Notes: generated by a model from the letters alone, not told the origin. Numbered from the stretch's first letter, positions 1 to 14,212 are shown. The stretch is DNA of 64,000 nt from Anaeramoeba ignava (GCA_028826165.1 JAPDFW010000123.1:62001-126000), one strand, 5' to 3'. Program-made: numbers and translations.

Positions 1-1
1 T

Positions 2-677
2 GTAAAGAAAAGAGGAAGTCATGAAGGTGAATTCAGAATTCAAAAATATGATTATATTTGTGGAGAAGAAACGATGATCACAAAACACAAAGAAAATAAC
101 TGTGTGATCAATATTGAAATTGATAAAATGTATTTTTCTTCAAAATCAGCAAGTGAAAGAAAAAGGATTTTTAGTCAGATAAAAACAAATGAAAAAGTTC
201 TCGTCATGTTTAGTGGATGTGGTCCTTTTGTTTGTACAATTGCTAAGAATTCACCTGCTCAAAAGGTGGTCGGAATTGAACTCAATCCTGATGCTCATCA
301 ATATTCATTATTGAATATAAAAGAAAATCAAATTGAAAATATTGTTGATCTTTATTTGGGTGATGTCAGACAAATTTGTCCCGAATTGAAAGAAAATGAT
401 CAATATTTCGATAGAATTGTTATGCCTCTTCCAAAAACTGCAGAAGAATTTTTACCAGATGCTTTTATTGTTGCTAAAAATTCAACTATTATTCATTTAT
501 ATGATTTTGTTGAACTGGCAAATTTTCCTCAAAATGTTATTCAAAAAATTGAATTTTTTTGTTCTAAATTTGGTTCGGAAATTTGAAATTCTTTGTTCAA
601 CTAAATGTGGTCAGTTTTCTCCAACTATGTTTAGGGTTTGTGTAGATTTTAGATTGATAAATGAAAATATAAAATGA
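2..677 (+). CDS. TRM5: Trm5-like tRNA (guanine37-N1)-methyltransferase, 5'-truncated by window edge, one frameshift
   Basis: Class I SAM-dependent methyltransferase of the Trm5 family, expected to make m1G37 in tRNA. The frame is open to base 2, and the residues before the first in-window ATG (base 74) already align with the family (HEGEFRI then the GEET..HKE block), so the true start lies left of the window. Visible motifs are VYFS-like 'MYFSSKSASERKRI', the SAM loop 'MFSGCGPF', acidic 'GIELNPDA', 'GDVRQICPE', and the catalytic 'DRIVMPLPK'. The frame stops at 584-586, but the family's C-terminal strand (KCGQFSPTMFRVCVDF) continues at once in another frame to 677. One extra A in the run at 579-581 explains this, so it is an indel or a young pseudogene. 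'MPLPK' and 'KCGQ.SP..FRVCVDF' look like archaeal Trm5 rather than the eukaryotic 'NLP' form. Confidence 0.82.
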
Positions 678-765
678 AAAATATAATTAAAAAAAAAGTG
701 GAATAAAAATAAATAAAAAAGGAGAAAAAATAAAAGGAGAAAAAAAAGCAAAAAAAAAAGCAAAA

Positions 766-794
766 ATTTTTTTTTTTTTTCATTTTTTTTTAAA
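766..794 (+). promoter_or_regulatory. T-tract with TTTTTCATTTTTTTT element upstream of RNF213-like gene
   Basis: A long T run holding one TCATTT core ends about 10 bases before the ATG at 804. The same element precedes nearly every gene here and resembles an initiator. Its function is inferred. Confidence 0.45.
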
Positions 795-803
795 TTAAAA
801 AAA

Positions 804-3800
804 ATGTCTTCAACAAAAAGAAGTCAATTTTTAATTTGGTTATTTTTGAATGAGATTGAAACAAACAAAATAGAAGAAATTAAAATTCAAATAATAACAC
901 AAAAACCAAAAAAACATTATGAACTTGCAAAATCAAAAAAACAAAAAGAAGTTTGGTTTATTGGAATTCCAAAAATAAATTGGGATAAAAAAAAATATTT
1001 TGAAACTTCTTTTCAATTTGCAATGCATGGATTATTAGAAGGTCAAACAAAAATAAATATGTCAGATCCGTTCCTAATCCAACAATACAAACCAAATCCT
1101 TTGAATATTCAATTTATAAAATTGAATTATGAATCTGATAAATTAATTCCATATAAAGTTGATGATAATTTAATTAAATTTAAAATTCTTGATGCTCTTA
1201 TTTTTCAAACTGAAGGAATTGAATTTCAAAAGCAAATCAAAATCAAATTCCAAGTAATTGATGCCTTATTATTAGGAGAAAAAGAAGAAGAATCAAAAAA
1301 AGAAGAAGAAGAAAAAAAAGAAAAAGTTATTTCATGGATAAAAGAAAATTTTGATTCAAATTTATCTCTTGATAAGAAACTTATTTTTTTCTACTTATCA
1401 TCTTTTGGTTTTCATATTATAAATATGGATCTTATTCTGTTTCCTCAACAAAATGATTCTTTGGATTTTGCTATTGATTTTACAAAATTTGTTATTGATT
1501 TTTTTACAAAAGAAATTGGAGCAAGCACCTTTAAAAAAACTCTTGGTTCAAATCTTTCTAAATTTTTTCAAAAAAATAATCAAAAACAAAATGATCAAGA
1601 AAAATCTTTTAAAATTTTCTCTTATTTCCCATTGGCTTGGTATTTGGAATCTACTAAAGAATTTGAAACTTTTATAAAAGAACTTGAAGTTAAATCTCTT
1701 GATCAAATTTTACCTCTTTTCAATATTATTCTATCTGATTCAACATTCCACAAAATTTTATCTGAAAAATTATTTCAAGAAAAATTCCTTACAGAATGCA
1801 TTCCAAAATATTGGGAAAAATTCCTTTTTGATTTTTTTTCTTCTCAGAATATTGAAAACGTTAACAAAATTTTTGATTCTCCAATTTATAAGGATATCTT
1901 TTCTACACTTTCCCAAATCAATTTAAATTTTGATAAGAAAATTCAATTTTGGATTTCTTTTTATTCTCTTTTAAAGGAGCATCCATTCCAAACAAATGAA
2001 AACACAAATGAATTGAATAGAAAAAATGATCTTGATGATATTTTTAATTTAATCAAATCTCAATTTGAATCCCTTAAAAAGGGACGTTCAGCCTTATTCA
2101 GAATCGTTGCTTTAGCAAAAGAAGAATATATGGGATTAATTCAAAATTTATTATCAGAACACCAAAATATTCTTTACTCCTTTTTCCAATCTCTTTATAA
2201 TGAAATTTCTCTAGATCACATTTTCAAATTTGAGAATATTATTCAATTTATGCCAATAAAAGAGGTTCAAATTCCAAAATGGGAAAAATTATTAACTAAA
2301 ACAAACGAAGATATTTTCAAATTAAAAGATAATAATATTCATGATTTAATTTCTGAATTTATTCAAAATTCAAACTTTCCTGATTTAGAGAATACATTTA
2401 AATGGTATACAAAAATTATTTCTTTTTTTCCTAATTATCAAACAAATGAACATGGAGTTATTGAAGTTATGCAAGATTTTCATAAAGAATTAAATGAATT
2501 TTGTCAAAAACTTGCTGAAGGATGTGAATTTGAGAATTATAACAATTTCCAAACTTTCGAAAAACAATACCAAGAGTTATCCAAAATATTATTTCCAGAT
2601 GATAAAAAATACAATGAAATTATTCAAAAAATTGATTCAAAAAAAACGCAAATATTCTATAAACATGAACTTTTGAAAACCTTATATGATGTTTATTTAC
2701 CCAAAATAATGATAACAGAATTACCTTTTGATGATAAATTAATTGAAAAGATTACAAAAGATCAAGAAGATTCTTTGAAATGGTTGAATAAACTTCAAGA
2801 TTCAAAAATTTTCCTTAATCAATGGAAAGAAATCTTCACTCCATTTTTAAAAGAAAAAATTTTAAAATCTGAATCTCAAATTCAAAATTTTATCAATAAA
2901 TACAAAAATGAATGGAATGATTTTATCCAAAACAAAATCACATTACAAAATTTAATTCAAAACAAAGATAAAGAAACAAAAGAAGAAATCAATAATTTTT
3001 TTCAAAACATTATCAATTTACAATTTATTCAAGATAATATTTTAAAATTATCAAATGAATGGGAAAAATTAAATCAATTAATTTCAGAAAAAAAACTTAC
3101 TTTCAAGGAATTGGATAACATGTTTCCATTTATAGAAAAAGAAACAAACTCGAATATCAATCAAATCAAATTTTTCAAACCTGAAAATTTCTTAAAAGAA
3201 AATCTCAATTTCAAAGATAATGAAAAGAATCTTAATGAATATTTAGAATTGAGGAAAAAAAGATATGGTTTATTAAGTTTCTTGGAATTTTGCAAAATAT
3301 TTACTTTTACAACAAAAAACGAAACATTTGAAACATTTGAAAAAGATTGGGATTCTCAATTATTAAATCAAATTGATGAAATTTCCAAAAATTTAGGTTC
3401 TATATTTTCAGGAAATGAATCATCTTTCTTACAATTCTTTTCTGAATTAATTCCCATTAAATTTACAGAAGAATCTCAAGAATATATTTTTGATACTCAT
3501 TTGCTTGATTGGTTAAAAAAACAAAATGATGATGAAATTAACAATATTCTTTCTAAAGATATTTTCCCTGAAAAACAATACAAAAATGGAATGAAACAAT
3601 TAAAAAATTTGAGAAATAGAATGAAAGGTTATCTTAATCGCGAAAGTTATTCAAGTTTTTCTGTTTTTTTGAATATAATTTTTAATGAAGAAAAGAGAGT
3701 ATCTAAAGATCCAAAAGAAATAGATTTCCCATTTATTCATAAACTTCTCCCACAAATTGAAATTATGATCCAAGAGAAAAACGAAACAGATGAAAAGAAA

Positions 3801-6800
3801 GCAAAAACAGAAATTAATAAAATGTTCAGTGATAAAGGATCCAAATTTGTTTTTAGATCATCAAAAAATCAAAAATCAGCAGTTATTTGTCATTTAGAAA
3901 ATAAAGAAATTTCATTTGATAAATTGAAAATATATTACATACTTTTCAAAAAATTTAAAGAATCAACAGAAGATACAAATCAAAATCAAGAAAATGAAAC
4001 ACAAAATATTTCCAAATTTACAGATTCTTTTGAGATTATTGAGAATTGTGCTGATTTACTTGTTAAACTTACTTTAAAATCTCATTTCGAATACAGTAAA
4101 AATTATGAAAAAGTGTTCCAAAGTATTCCATATGAAAATTTCAAAGAAGATCTTATTGAATTCAAAAACAAACTTGCTGAAGATTTGAGAAAGTGGAAAT
4201 CAACAATTAACAAAATTTTTGAAGATTATGAATCTCTTTCTTTCTTCTCAAAGGAACAAATATCAACATTATTACAAAATTTCAACAATATAAATCCAGA
4301 TTCAAAAGAAAAAATTCAACAAATTTTGAATATTTATTCTCCAGATTTATCTAATGATGAAATAGAAAAATATTTAGATAATCAATCACAACAATTATTT
4401 GAAGATTATGCAAAAGATCTTAATGAATTTTTAGAAAAGAACTTTGATAATTTAGTAAACAATTTTAAGGAAATACCCAAAAATTTTTATGAAAATATCG
4501 AAAAATATGAAAACATAAGAAATTTTATAGATAAACAATTTGATCAAAAATCTGGAAAAGTTTCAAATCCAAAAGTTTGGACATATTCACTTTCAAATGA
4601 ATTTAAAGTTTTTTTCGATGTTTGCATTTTCTATTTCATTTATTCACATAAATTCCCACATCGAGAACAAATTCTCATTTGTGATCAAGATACAACAAAA
4701 AGGGATATTTCATGCTTTTTAAAAGTTTATAAGATTTACAACGAAAAATTTTTAAATGATAAAAATAAAAATGAAAATGGTTGGATATTTTCTATTATTT
4801 ATGGAAATAGATTATCAAAAAACAAGCAAAGTTATTTAGCTTCTGAGATTCGTTCAATTAGTTATCAAACTATTTTCCCCTTGATTATTTTCCATTCAAA
4901 AGAAAAAAAAGAAACAAAAACAAAAACAAAAACAAAAGAATATCCTGATAATTTAGTTTCTTTATTTGGTTCTGAATTTGAAAAACAAGATCCAAAAACC
5001 AAAGTTAAAATTAAAATCAATAATACAGAATTCAAGAAATTTCTTCAAGAAAGTTCATTTTCTAAACAAATGAAAGTTTATACATCAGAATTCTCAGGAT
5101 TTGGTAAAACTTTCCAAATACGTAAATGGGTATATGAAGAAAATAATAAAGAAAATGAAGAACCAAATACAGAATATCAATATAATCATATAGTTATTAC
5201 ATCAGAAAAAAGATCAGAATTTATCCAAAAAATTAATGAACTTTGCCAAAATATAAAAGAAAAAGAAAAAGAAAAAGAAAAAGAAAAAGAAAAAGAAAAA
5301 GAAAAAGAAAAAGAAAAGATATACATACATATTGAGCTTCCTTATTCTTCTAAAATTGATATTTCTGATTATATTTGGGGTCTTTTGATTTGGGGTTCAA
5401 TTGAAAATAAAAGAAGTAATAGTCTTGATAATTCTACATGGAATTTACCAAAAAATGTTACATTGATTTTTGAAATACCAAGTAATCGAATCAACGAATC
5501 ATCAAATGGTTGTCAAAATTTCCCTTCACTTGAATATTTGAATCACGTTGATTGCAAAGTTTCTTATGAGCATTTCTCTTTTGATCAATATATTTTATCC
5601 AATGATGGGAAAATTTCCAAAAAAGAAGACAAAGATTTGATTTCTGTGATAAAATTTTTCCAAATTTATACTGAGAATTTTGAATCATTCAGAAACAAAA
5701 GTGATAAAGAAAGAAATGAATTATTCGTTAATCCCAAAATTGAAGAAAATACGGTTAAAAATATGTTTGAAAAAACTCAAAAAATTTTCAAAGATGTAAT
5801 TAAATGTGATAAAGTCACTTTTAGATTATTCACAAATTTTTTCAATGTTTTAAAATATCAAATTGATGCATTAAAACTTTATGAATTTCTTGATCCAGAA
5901 AAAGCAAGACAATTATTTAAAAACCCAAATTTGGAAAATTACTACAAGAAAAAATTTTGAAATTTTCTTTGGAATCAATTTTCAAAATGATTTCTCCTTC
6001 AGGTAATTGGATGAATAAACAAAATATCGCAAACTCAATTGAATTTGAAGATTTATTTCAAGGTTATAATCCAGAATTTTTATGGGAAGATCGAATAAAA
6101 TATATTTTCTTGTTCATTCTTTCAAAAGAATTTAAAAAAGTAGAAAAAGTATTTATTTTAGGAGAAACTGAAAAATTAGCTAGAAAATGTTTCAATTCTA
6201 CTTGGCACAAAAAACTTGAAGCAAATGATAAATTTACTTTCTTACAACCATTTTCAGAAGAAGCTAAAAAAGATGGATCTCAAAAGGAGTTTCTTGCTTT
6301 AAAATCCTTAATTTTTAATGATATTGATATCTCAGAATTACAACAATTTCATAAAGAAAATAAATCGAATTATGCATTGACAAAAGACAATTTTTTTAAA
6401 ATGATATTTATTCAACAAAAATTAAATGCAAAACTTCCCGTTATTTTATTTGGAGAAACTGGATGTGGAAAAACTTCTTTAATCAAGTATTTATGCGAAG
6501 ATATTATGAAACAACAATTAAGAACTCTTCAAATTCATGGTAAAACTAAGAAGAAAGATATCATTAATTTTGTAAAGGAAGCACAAGAAGACGCAGAAAA
6601 ATCACAAGAAAAAATTCCCATTTTCTTTGATGAATTCAATACAGCTCCCAAAAAATGTATTATGCTTCTTAAAAGCATTTTTTCAGATAAAAGGATAAAC
6701 GATATGAAAATTTCTGATAATATTAATATTTTTGCAGCAGGAAATCCTTATAGAGAAAGAGAAACAAAAACAGGAAATGATACTGAAGCAAGAGATGTAA

Positions 6801-9800
6801 TAATAGATTGGGGATTAAACGCTGATTTTGGTAATGGAAAAGAAGAAATAGAGAGATTAAAAAAAGCAATTTATCCAGTTCACACAATCCCTAATTCTTT
6901 TTTTGATAATATTTTTGATTATGGGAAATTATCAGAAAATTCAGAAGAATCATATATTCAAAAAATTGTGCAAAATAAAATTAAAAAAATAGAACCACTT
7001 CCTCAAGAAGTGGGAAATCTTAATAATTTATTTTCTAAACTTTTATTGGAATCTTATATTTATGTTCGCCAAAAATCAGATGATAAATTAAGTGCAGTTT
7101 CATTAAGAGATTCAACAAAAGTACTTATAATTTTCGATTGGTTTAGATCAGAAAAAATTACTGAAGACTTAATTGAAGAAAAAAGTAATTTTAAATACAT
7201 TCACCAATTTATCATTGCTTTATATCTTTCTTTTGGGTGCAGATTGACCTTGAAAGAAAGAGAGAAATATTATGAATTACTTAAAAAGAAAATTAAAGAA
7301 TTCAAATTACCAAATTTACCAAAATTGAATATACCAAAAATTATTGAAAATTCCCAAACAAAACTTATGGATATTTTGAATATTGATTTTAAAGAATGGG
7401 ATGTTGTATTGAATAACTCTTTGCAAGAAAATATCTTTTCAGTTTTTATTTCTTGTTACACACACATTCCTTTATTTTTAGTTGGTAAACCAGGCACTTC
7501 CAAAACAATTTCAATTGAAATTTTAATGCAAACATTAAGACCTCCAAAAAAAGCTAATAAATTCCTCGTAAATTATAATCTTCCAGCTTTGAAAGAATTC
7601 TTTATTCAATGTACACAACAAACAAAAGCTTCAGAAATAACAGAAGTGTTCAATCAAGCAAGAAAATATGCAAATAAATCAAGCATCACAGAAACTATTA
7701 GTGTTATTGTTCTGGATGAAGTATCTCTTGCAGAAGTAAGTCCTGATCTTCCGTTAACAGTTTTACATTTTGAACTTGAAAAAGCTGATAAAAAATTGTT
7801 GGATCAAAATAAATCATTTGAAAAAATAAAAGAAGAACTTGATGTTTCAGTTTTATTAGTTTCAAATTGGAAATTGGATCCAAGTCAAACAAATCGAGGA
7901 ATGTTTATGAAAAGACTTGATCCTCAATTAGATGAATTGAAATCTACAACAAAAAAAATTCTTCTTCATTTTAAACCAGATTTCCCTTCCAGTTTTGTCA
8001 AAAAAATAGCCAAAGTTTATCAACTTATTTTCAAACGCCAAACAAAAGAATTAAAGAAAAATTATTTTGGACTTAGGGATTTCTATTATTATCTTAAAAT
8101 GATTGGATTTAATTGTTCACAAAACGGTTTTTCTTACAATAACCCACACATGATATGGAATACAATTTATAGAAATTTTGGATCTAGACCTGACTTTCTC
8201 CAAAAAGTTATTCCAGATATTATCAAAATCCTTGGAATTAAAACACCAAAATATATACCATCATCAATCTCACTTATTAAACAAAATTTGTTATGTTCAA
8301 TTGTTGATTTGAAATTATTTCCTGAGAAAAAACTTCCTGAAAACATATTAAAACATCCACAAAATTTTTCTCGACATTTAATGATTCTTACAGAAAATTT
8401 ATCAATTTTACCATTAATACTTTCCCAAATTGAAAAAGACACAATTGTTATTTTTGGTTCTCCATTTGCAGAAAGTAGAAAAACACACAGAATAGTGGAA
8501 AATCTAAAGAAAATTGAATTTGCAGTTTCAAAAGGAAAAACAATCGTTATTTATAATAATAATTATTTGTGTGAAATTCTATATGATTTGCTTAACCAAA
8601 ATTATATACGTGAAAAAGATAAATTATTTGCTCGTATTTCATTTGGAGATGCAACAGAGAATATTTTAATTAACGAAAATTTCAGAGTGATTATGGTTAT
8701 TGATAAGAAACAAGCATACGAAAAGGAATTACCTCCCAATTTAAACAGATTTGAAAAACAATTAGTTTCGGCAAAAGATTTCATTTCTATAAATAAAATC
8801 CATAATTTTGTTAAAAAACAAATTCATAAATTGGATCTAATTGAAGAATACACAGAAGAAAATATCAAAAAAAATGATTTGATTATTAATTATAATTCAG
8901 AAAATAACGATTTATTGAATTCACTTGGAGTAAAATTACAAAACAAATATCAACAAAAAAACGAATTTGATAATGAAATTGAGGAAGAAATACTTGAAAA
9001 GGAAGGCAAAGAATTATGGATGAAACTTTGCAAAACAGAGAAAATGATTCAACTTTTCCATTTAATACAAGAAAACGAAATAGAAAAAGAAAGAAAATAT
9101 TTGAAGCAATTTTGGGATGATTTTATTAAACAATATCATTTTGATTTCAAGAGTTTGTTTCAAGAAGAGATTTCCAAAAAGAATATCAAAAAAAGTATTG
9201 TATTAACATATTCAGTATTTAAAAAACAAAACAAAAAGAATTTCCCAAGAGTTTATAAAGAAAATTCTAATGAAGAAAGTTATTATCCTGAAAATTATGA
9301 TAAACTTTCTGTTGATCTCTCAAAATATCATACAGATAATGAATTGAAAACATATTTATCGGAAAAATGGGAAAAATATATCGATCAAAAAGATTTTGTT
9401 TTAGAAATTCACCATAATATAACTGATGAATCTTCATTTAATTTATTTAATCAAGTTAAATATTTAATAGAAAACTTAATACTAGATTATTACCAGATAG
9501 ATAAAATGATTAATTTAGAAAACAGACATCAAAGTGATATTGTGTTCTTTCTCCATTTAACAAGTACTGAAGCAAGTAAATACTTCTATTATTTCTTTGA
9601 TGATAATTGGGAAATTTATTACATCGATAAATTGAAACAGAAATATGAATTTGATTTAATTAAGATTGCAAATGAAAATTTAAATCTTAAGGATATTTTC
9701 AATAATTTGAAAAATTCAAAATCAAATATTAAAGATTTGATAAATGAAATTACACCAATTGCAATATCACAATTTTTAGATCCTTACAAGTCAAATTATA

Positions 9801-12800
9801 AGGAAAAGCTTGATTCGATTTCTAATTTACTAAAAAATGATGAAATTCAAGAAATTGTTTTAGAAAATGTTGAAAATATGATTGACAAAGGACAAGAAAA
9901 AGAATTTGAAATTTATAAATGGGATTTGAAAGAAATTATTAAAAATCACAAGGGAAATACTTCTATTATTGATCATTCATTTAATACTTTCCGTGAAAAA
10001 ATTACCAGAATTTTTGCCTTAATAATTAACAAATTAAGCCAAAATGGAAATTATAATCTTTTCAAAGAAACTGGAATTATTCATTATTTATGGTCTCGAA
10101 TTATAAAAGAATATAAAATTCCGTATGATAACGTTTTTGATAAAGATCAATTTCACAATTCTGAATTTTTCTTTCCTCATCTATTCCTCTATTCAAAATA
10201 CACACTCATATTCAAAAGACTCTTTCATTTATAAACTCATAAATGTTCCATTTAGTAAAATCCAAGAATTAAATGAAAATATTTCAGAGAAACAAAATAT
10301 TCGAGATATTTCTATTAAATATTTTAATGATTTAATGAAATTTGAACTTGGAGAAAAAAAAGAACAATTATTGAAAGAAGGAATTAAATTTGATTATATT
10401 GATCTATTTGAAAAGTTTTCAAAACAAAATATTATTGATATTTCATTGAAAGATCTTCATAAAATCTTTTTACAAACAGTAAAACCTATTTTACACAAAA
10501 TATTATCAATCAAAGATTCATTCGATTTATTATCAAAGAAAGAATATTCTCAAATTGAACTTGATAAATCAAAAAATCTTTTCTCCCTCTTTTCAAATTA
10601 TTTCAATATTTTGGAAAAACTTATTAAAGAAAAAGAAAAAGAAAAAGAAAAAGATATCCAAAAAATTGCATCTACTTTTATATCACACTCAAAACAAAAT
10701 GTTCAAGATTTATTTTTAGATTTGAAATTAATTAAAATTTCAGAATCAGAAAATGATCAATTACCTAATTTAATTTCTAAATGGAATGAAATTTTACTTT
10801 TAAGAGAAATATTTGTTGAAGTTCATTTTCCATTTCAAGAAAATCAATACATTGATACTATTCTTAAAGAAATTAAACCACATTTCAATTCTGAATCTAA
10901 TTTAGATGAAATATTTAATATATTTTGGATTAAACTTCCTAAACAATTATTAATTCAACAAAAAGTTCAAGATAATAATCAAATTTTAGATCAAATTTCA
11001 CAAGATGAAGCATTTAAAAACAAGAAAGAAGTTTATAAATCAATTATATTCATTTTTTATAATTTTGGTAAAATTCTTGTTCAACACATGATAAATGATA
11101 CTTCAAAAATTAATCAAATTGAAGAAATTTACAAGAAAATAATTTCCATTTTAATTGGGGAAGATAAAGATTTACCTAAATTAGATTTTGAAACAGAAGA
11201 ATCTAAGTTTTTTAATTTCATGTTAAATTCATTAATTCGTGATTTGATTTTAAATTCTCAAAAAGATTTGAAAAACCAAAAAATTTACTTTAATATTTTA
11301 GATGAGTTTTTGAAAGAAGTTGATTTAACAGAAGAAAATATTAATAATCAAATTGGAATTTCATGTTTAAAAATTTTGTTAAATCGAAATGAAATTAATT
11401 TAAAAATTAATGATGATAATAATGATAATAATGATAATAATGATAATAATGATAATAATGATAATAACGATAATGATAACGATAATGATAATAATAATGA
11501 TAATAATGATAATAATAATAATGATAATGATAATAATGATAATGAAAGTGAATATGAATATTATAGTTCTGATTATTTAAATGAAGATAAATTACAACCT
11601 CTTCCAGAAAAATTTTCATTAAAAGAAATTAATAATTTAGCAAATTTCAGAACATATTTAATTTATAATTATAAAAAAGCTGTGAAAGATATGGAGAAAG
11701 ATTTCAAATCAGAGAAAGATGCAAGAAATTGGGTTATTTTGATACTAAAATCTATTTATCATAAATACAAACAAAACAAAGTTATTAAATTTATAGAGAA
11801 AAATAATCAACATTTACCAAGTAATTTGAATTTGATTAAGAATATTCGAAAATTAAAACCTGAGATTCCAAAATTTAGAATTAATAATGGAAAAGTATCA
11901 AATACAATATTAGATAACAACACAAACAAAATTATAAAAACAATCAAAAATGATCAAATTGTTCAAGCAATATTTGATTCAGTTGATATTGTTGAATCAA
12001 TAAACTTTCAACCGTTTAAGGATTTGATTTCTGATCCAATGTTTTTGAAAGAAAACCGAAAAACATCCAATTTGATAAATATAATTCATAAATCATATTG
12101 GCCTGGTATTCCAAATTATCCTTATTTCAATATGTTTCTCAATCAAAGTAACCAATGGTTTGGATGTGAAGCTCATAATACTTTTTGGTATTCTGACAAA
12201 AATCAAAATCAATATCAAATGGATTGTTGGTATTGTAATTTACCTTCTGATATGTCAATCATGATTCCACAACCAAAACTTATTAAAGAAATTGATCAAA
12301 AACTTCAAAATTTATCAGGTTATCATTGTTCAGTTCCAGAATTTGATACATTTAATATTCGTGAATTAGATCCAATATCTTATTTAATTTTAGTTATTCT
12401 TACAAATTGCATTGTTCTTAGTATGAGTATTTCAGTAATAAATTTCAGAGAAAATATCCTTCATTTAATGAACTCACCAAAAACAAATGAAGAAGAGTTA
12501 TATAAAATTCTGAAAAATAATATTGTTAGATCCTTTGATAATTTGAAAGAAATTTTGAATTTATCAGATCAAGAAGTTTTTGAATTTTATTACAAAATTT
12601 TAATTAAAATGAAAGAAGGAAAATATATAAAAGGAATACAATCTCAAACTATTAATCTTCAAAAGGAAGAAAAAAGAAATGAAATTGAGAAAAATTTCAA
12701 TGAAATGATTAAAAACGAAAAAGATGGAATTTTAAAAGAAATTCGTAAAAACAGAAAACGAGATGTATTTGTTGATTTAGAAGAAAGGAAACTTCCTTGG

Positions 12801-13883
12801 CCTTTTATGGAATATCAAACAAAAAATTATCAACAATTTGTTTGCCTATTCAAAAGTAATGAAGAAAATAAGAAAAAGTATCCAATAATTTCATTTGTGA
12901 ATGAAAATCAACAAGCATTATCAAGACTTAAACTCTTTCCAGGATTTCTTAAATTTGCTTCAGCTATTACAAACAGATATCATGGAGAATTTTCACAAAG
13001 AAAAACAAAAATAATTAATTTTATTGAAGAAAACAAAGAAAACAAAGAAATTGAAGAATGGTTTCAAGATTTTAAATCTTTATGGAATGATTCATTAAAT
13101 GATTTGAAGAAAATAGAAATTTACACAAACTTACCACAAGATTTCTTCACAAAAAATGTTATGAACGAACAAAAATCAATTGAAGAATGTTTGATTTATA
13201 ATAAAGAATCACCTGTTTCAATTTACAAAATTATCAAAACTTCAATTAAACATCATAATAATTTAATGAAAAAATTAATGGAAATTTTAAATTTCTCAAG
13301 TTATCAAAAATCTAATCAAGAAGAAAAAGAAAAACTTCATTTTCCTATTAATATCCAAGAATTTGAATCACCAAAAATTATCCATTTAGATTTTGATAAA
13401 ATTACTCAAATTATTAATGATTATCAAGATGATCAAAAATTATTTGCATTTTTAGAAGAATATTTAATTGAAAGCTTAAATATTGAATTTAAATCAAAAG
13501 AAATTTTACTTGAATTTGAACATTTCTTTTTCAATGATGATATTAACGAAAGAGTTAAAAGATTAAATAAAAGAGTTTGGAAATATGAAGCAATACCTGA
13601 TAAAATATGGGAAACAATTCTTGAAGAATTAAAATTAAAAAATTCAGTTGAAACTTTTTTCAATTTAATTAAAACAGTTATTTTTTCATGTTCTTTAACT
13701 GAATTTAAAGAAGTTGAATTACAAGACATTCCAAATACTCGTTTAATGGATTTTATTGATAAAAAACTTTCTTTAGAAAATGATCCAGATTTTCTTTTTT
13801 TCCAAAATTCCTCAAAATATTTTTCATTAATATTTTTAAAGAATATTTCAGATTTATATGAGAAACTTAAGAAAGAAATTTAA
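804..13883 (+). CDS. RNF213: RNF213 (mysterin)-like giant AAA+ protein, split by two frameshifts
   Basis: Three overlapping frames (804-5960, 5957-10234, 10125-13883) make one protein of about 4,350 residues; human RNF213 is about 5,200. RNF213 is a dynein-like AAA+ E3 ligase acting on lipid droplets and pathogens. Seen here: a weak P-loop 'SGFGKT' (5094-5111, AAA2 position), AAA3 with Walker A 'GETGCGKTS' (6452-6478) and Walker B 'FFDEFNT', and AAA4 with 'VGKPGTSKT' (7480-7506) and 'VLDEVSLAE'. A degenerate RZ-type finger 'WFGCEAHNTFWYS..CWYC' (12151-12243) is followed by the family's 'IRELDP..YLIL' block. I see no RING Cys/His cluster. Low-complexity tracts are (KE)n at 5262-5325 and Asn/Asp at 11410-11550. 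The junctions (about 5945-5957 and 10195-10225) lack GT..AG signals and fall in A-rich sequence, so single-base indels are likely. There are no introns in 13 kb. Confidence 0.82.
11410..11550 (+). repeat. GATAAT-type trinucleotide tract coding poly-Asn/Asp
   Basis: Tandem gataataat units with occasional gataac or gatgat encode an Asp/Asn run inside the RNF213-like protein, between the AAA region and the RZ-like finger. It is in frame throughout. Confidence 0.9.
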
Positions 13884-13895
13884 TTTTCAACAACA

Positions 13896-14112
13896 ATTTC
13901 TTTTCAATTCTTTTTTCAATTCTTTTTTCAATTCTTTTTTTCAATTCTTTTTTTCAATTCTTTTTTCAATTCCTTTTTTTCAATTCTTTTTTCAATTCTT
14001 TTTTCAATTCTTTTTTCAATTCTTTTTTCAATTCTTTTTTTCAATTCTTTTTTCAATTCTTTTTTTCAATTCTTTTTCAATTCTTTTTTTTTCAATTCCA
14101 CTTTTTTTTTCA
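13896..14112 (+). repeat. tttttcaattc tandem repeat, intergenic
   Basis: About 18 copies of an 11-13 base unit (T run plus caattc), starting just after the RNF213-like stop codon. With the following A-rich bases and the TTTTTCA array it fills the 338-base spacer. The frame open across it is an artefact of the repeat. Confidence 0.9.
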
Positions 14113-14162
14113 ACAACAAAAATTTAATAAAAAAAAACGAACAATTCAAAAACAAATTTTTT

Positions 14163-14212
14163 ATTTTTCATTTTTCATTTTTCATTTTTCATTTTTCATT
14201 TTTCATTTTTTT
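14163..14212 (+). promoter_or_regulatory. Array of TTTTTCA units upstream of FANCM-like gene
   Basis: Six or more consecutive tttttca units end about 10 bases before the ATG at 14222. This is a multi-copy version of the single TTTTTCATTTTT element in front of other genes. Start-site function is inferred. Confidence 0.5.

Noticed and set aside
5940-5965. Programmed ribosomal frameshift in the RNF213-like gene
   Set aside because: Other breaks in the window are of both signs and mostly in homopolymers, with no slippery site plus structure; indels are simpler.
13858-14127. Phe/Gln/Ser-rich frame after the RNF213-like stop
   Set aside because: It is the tttttcaattc intergenic repeat; no conserved sequence.
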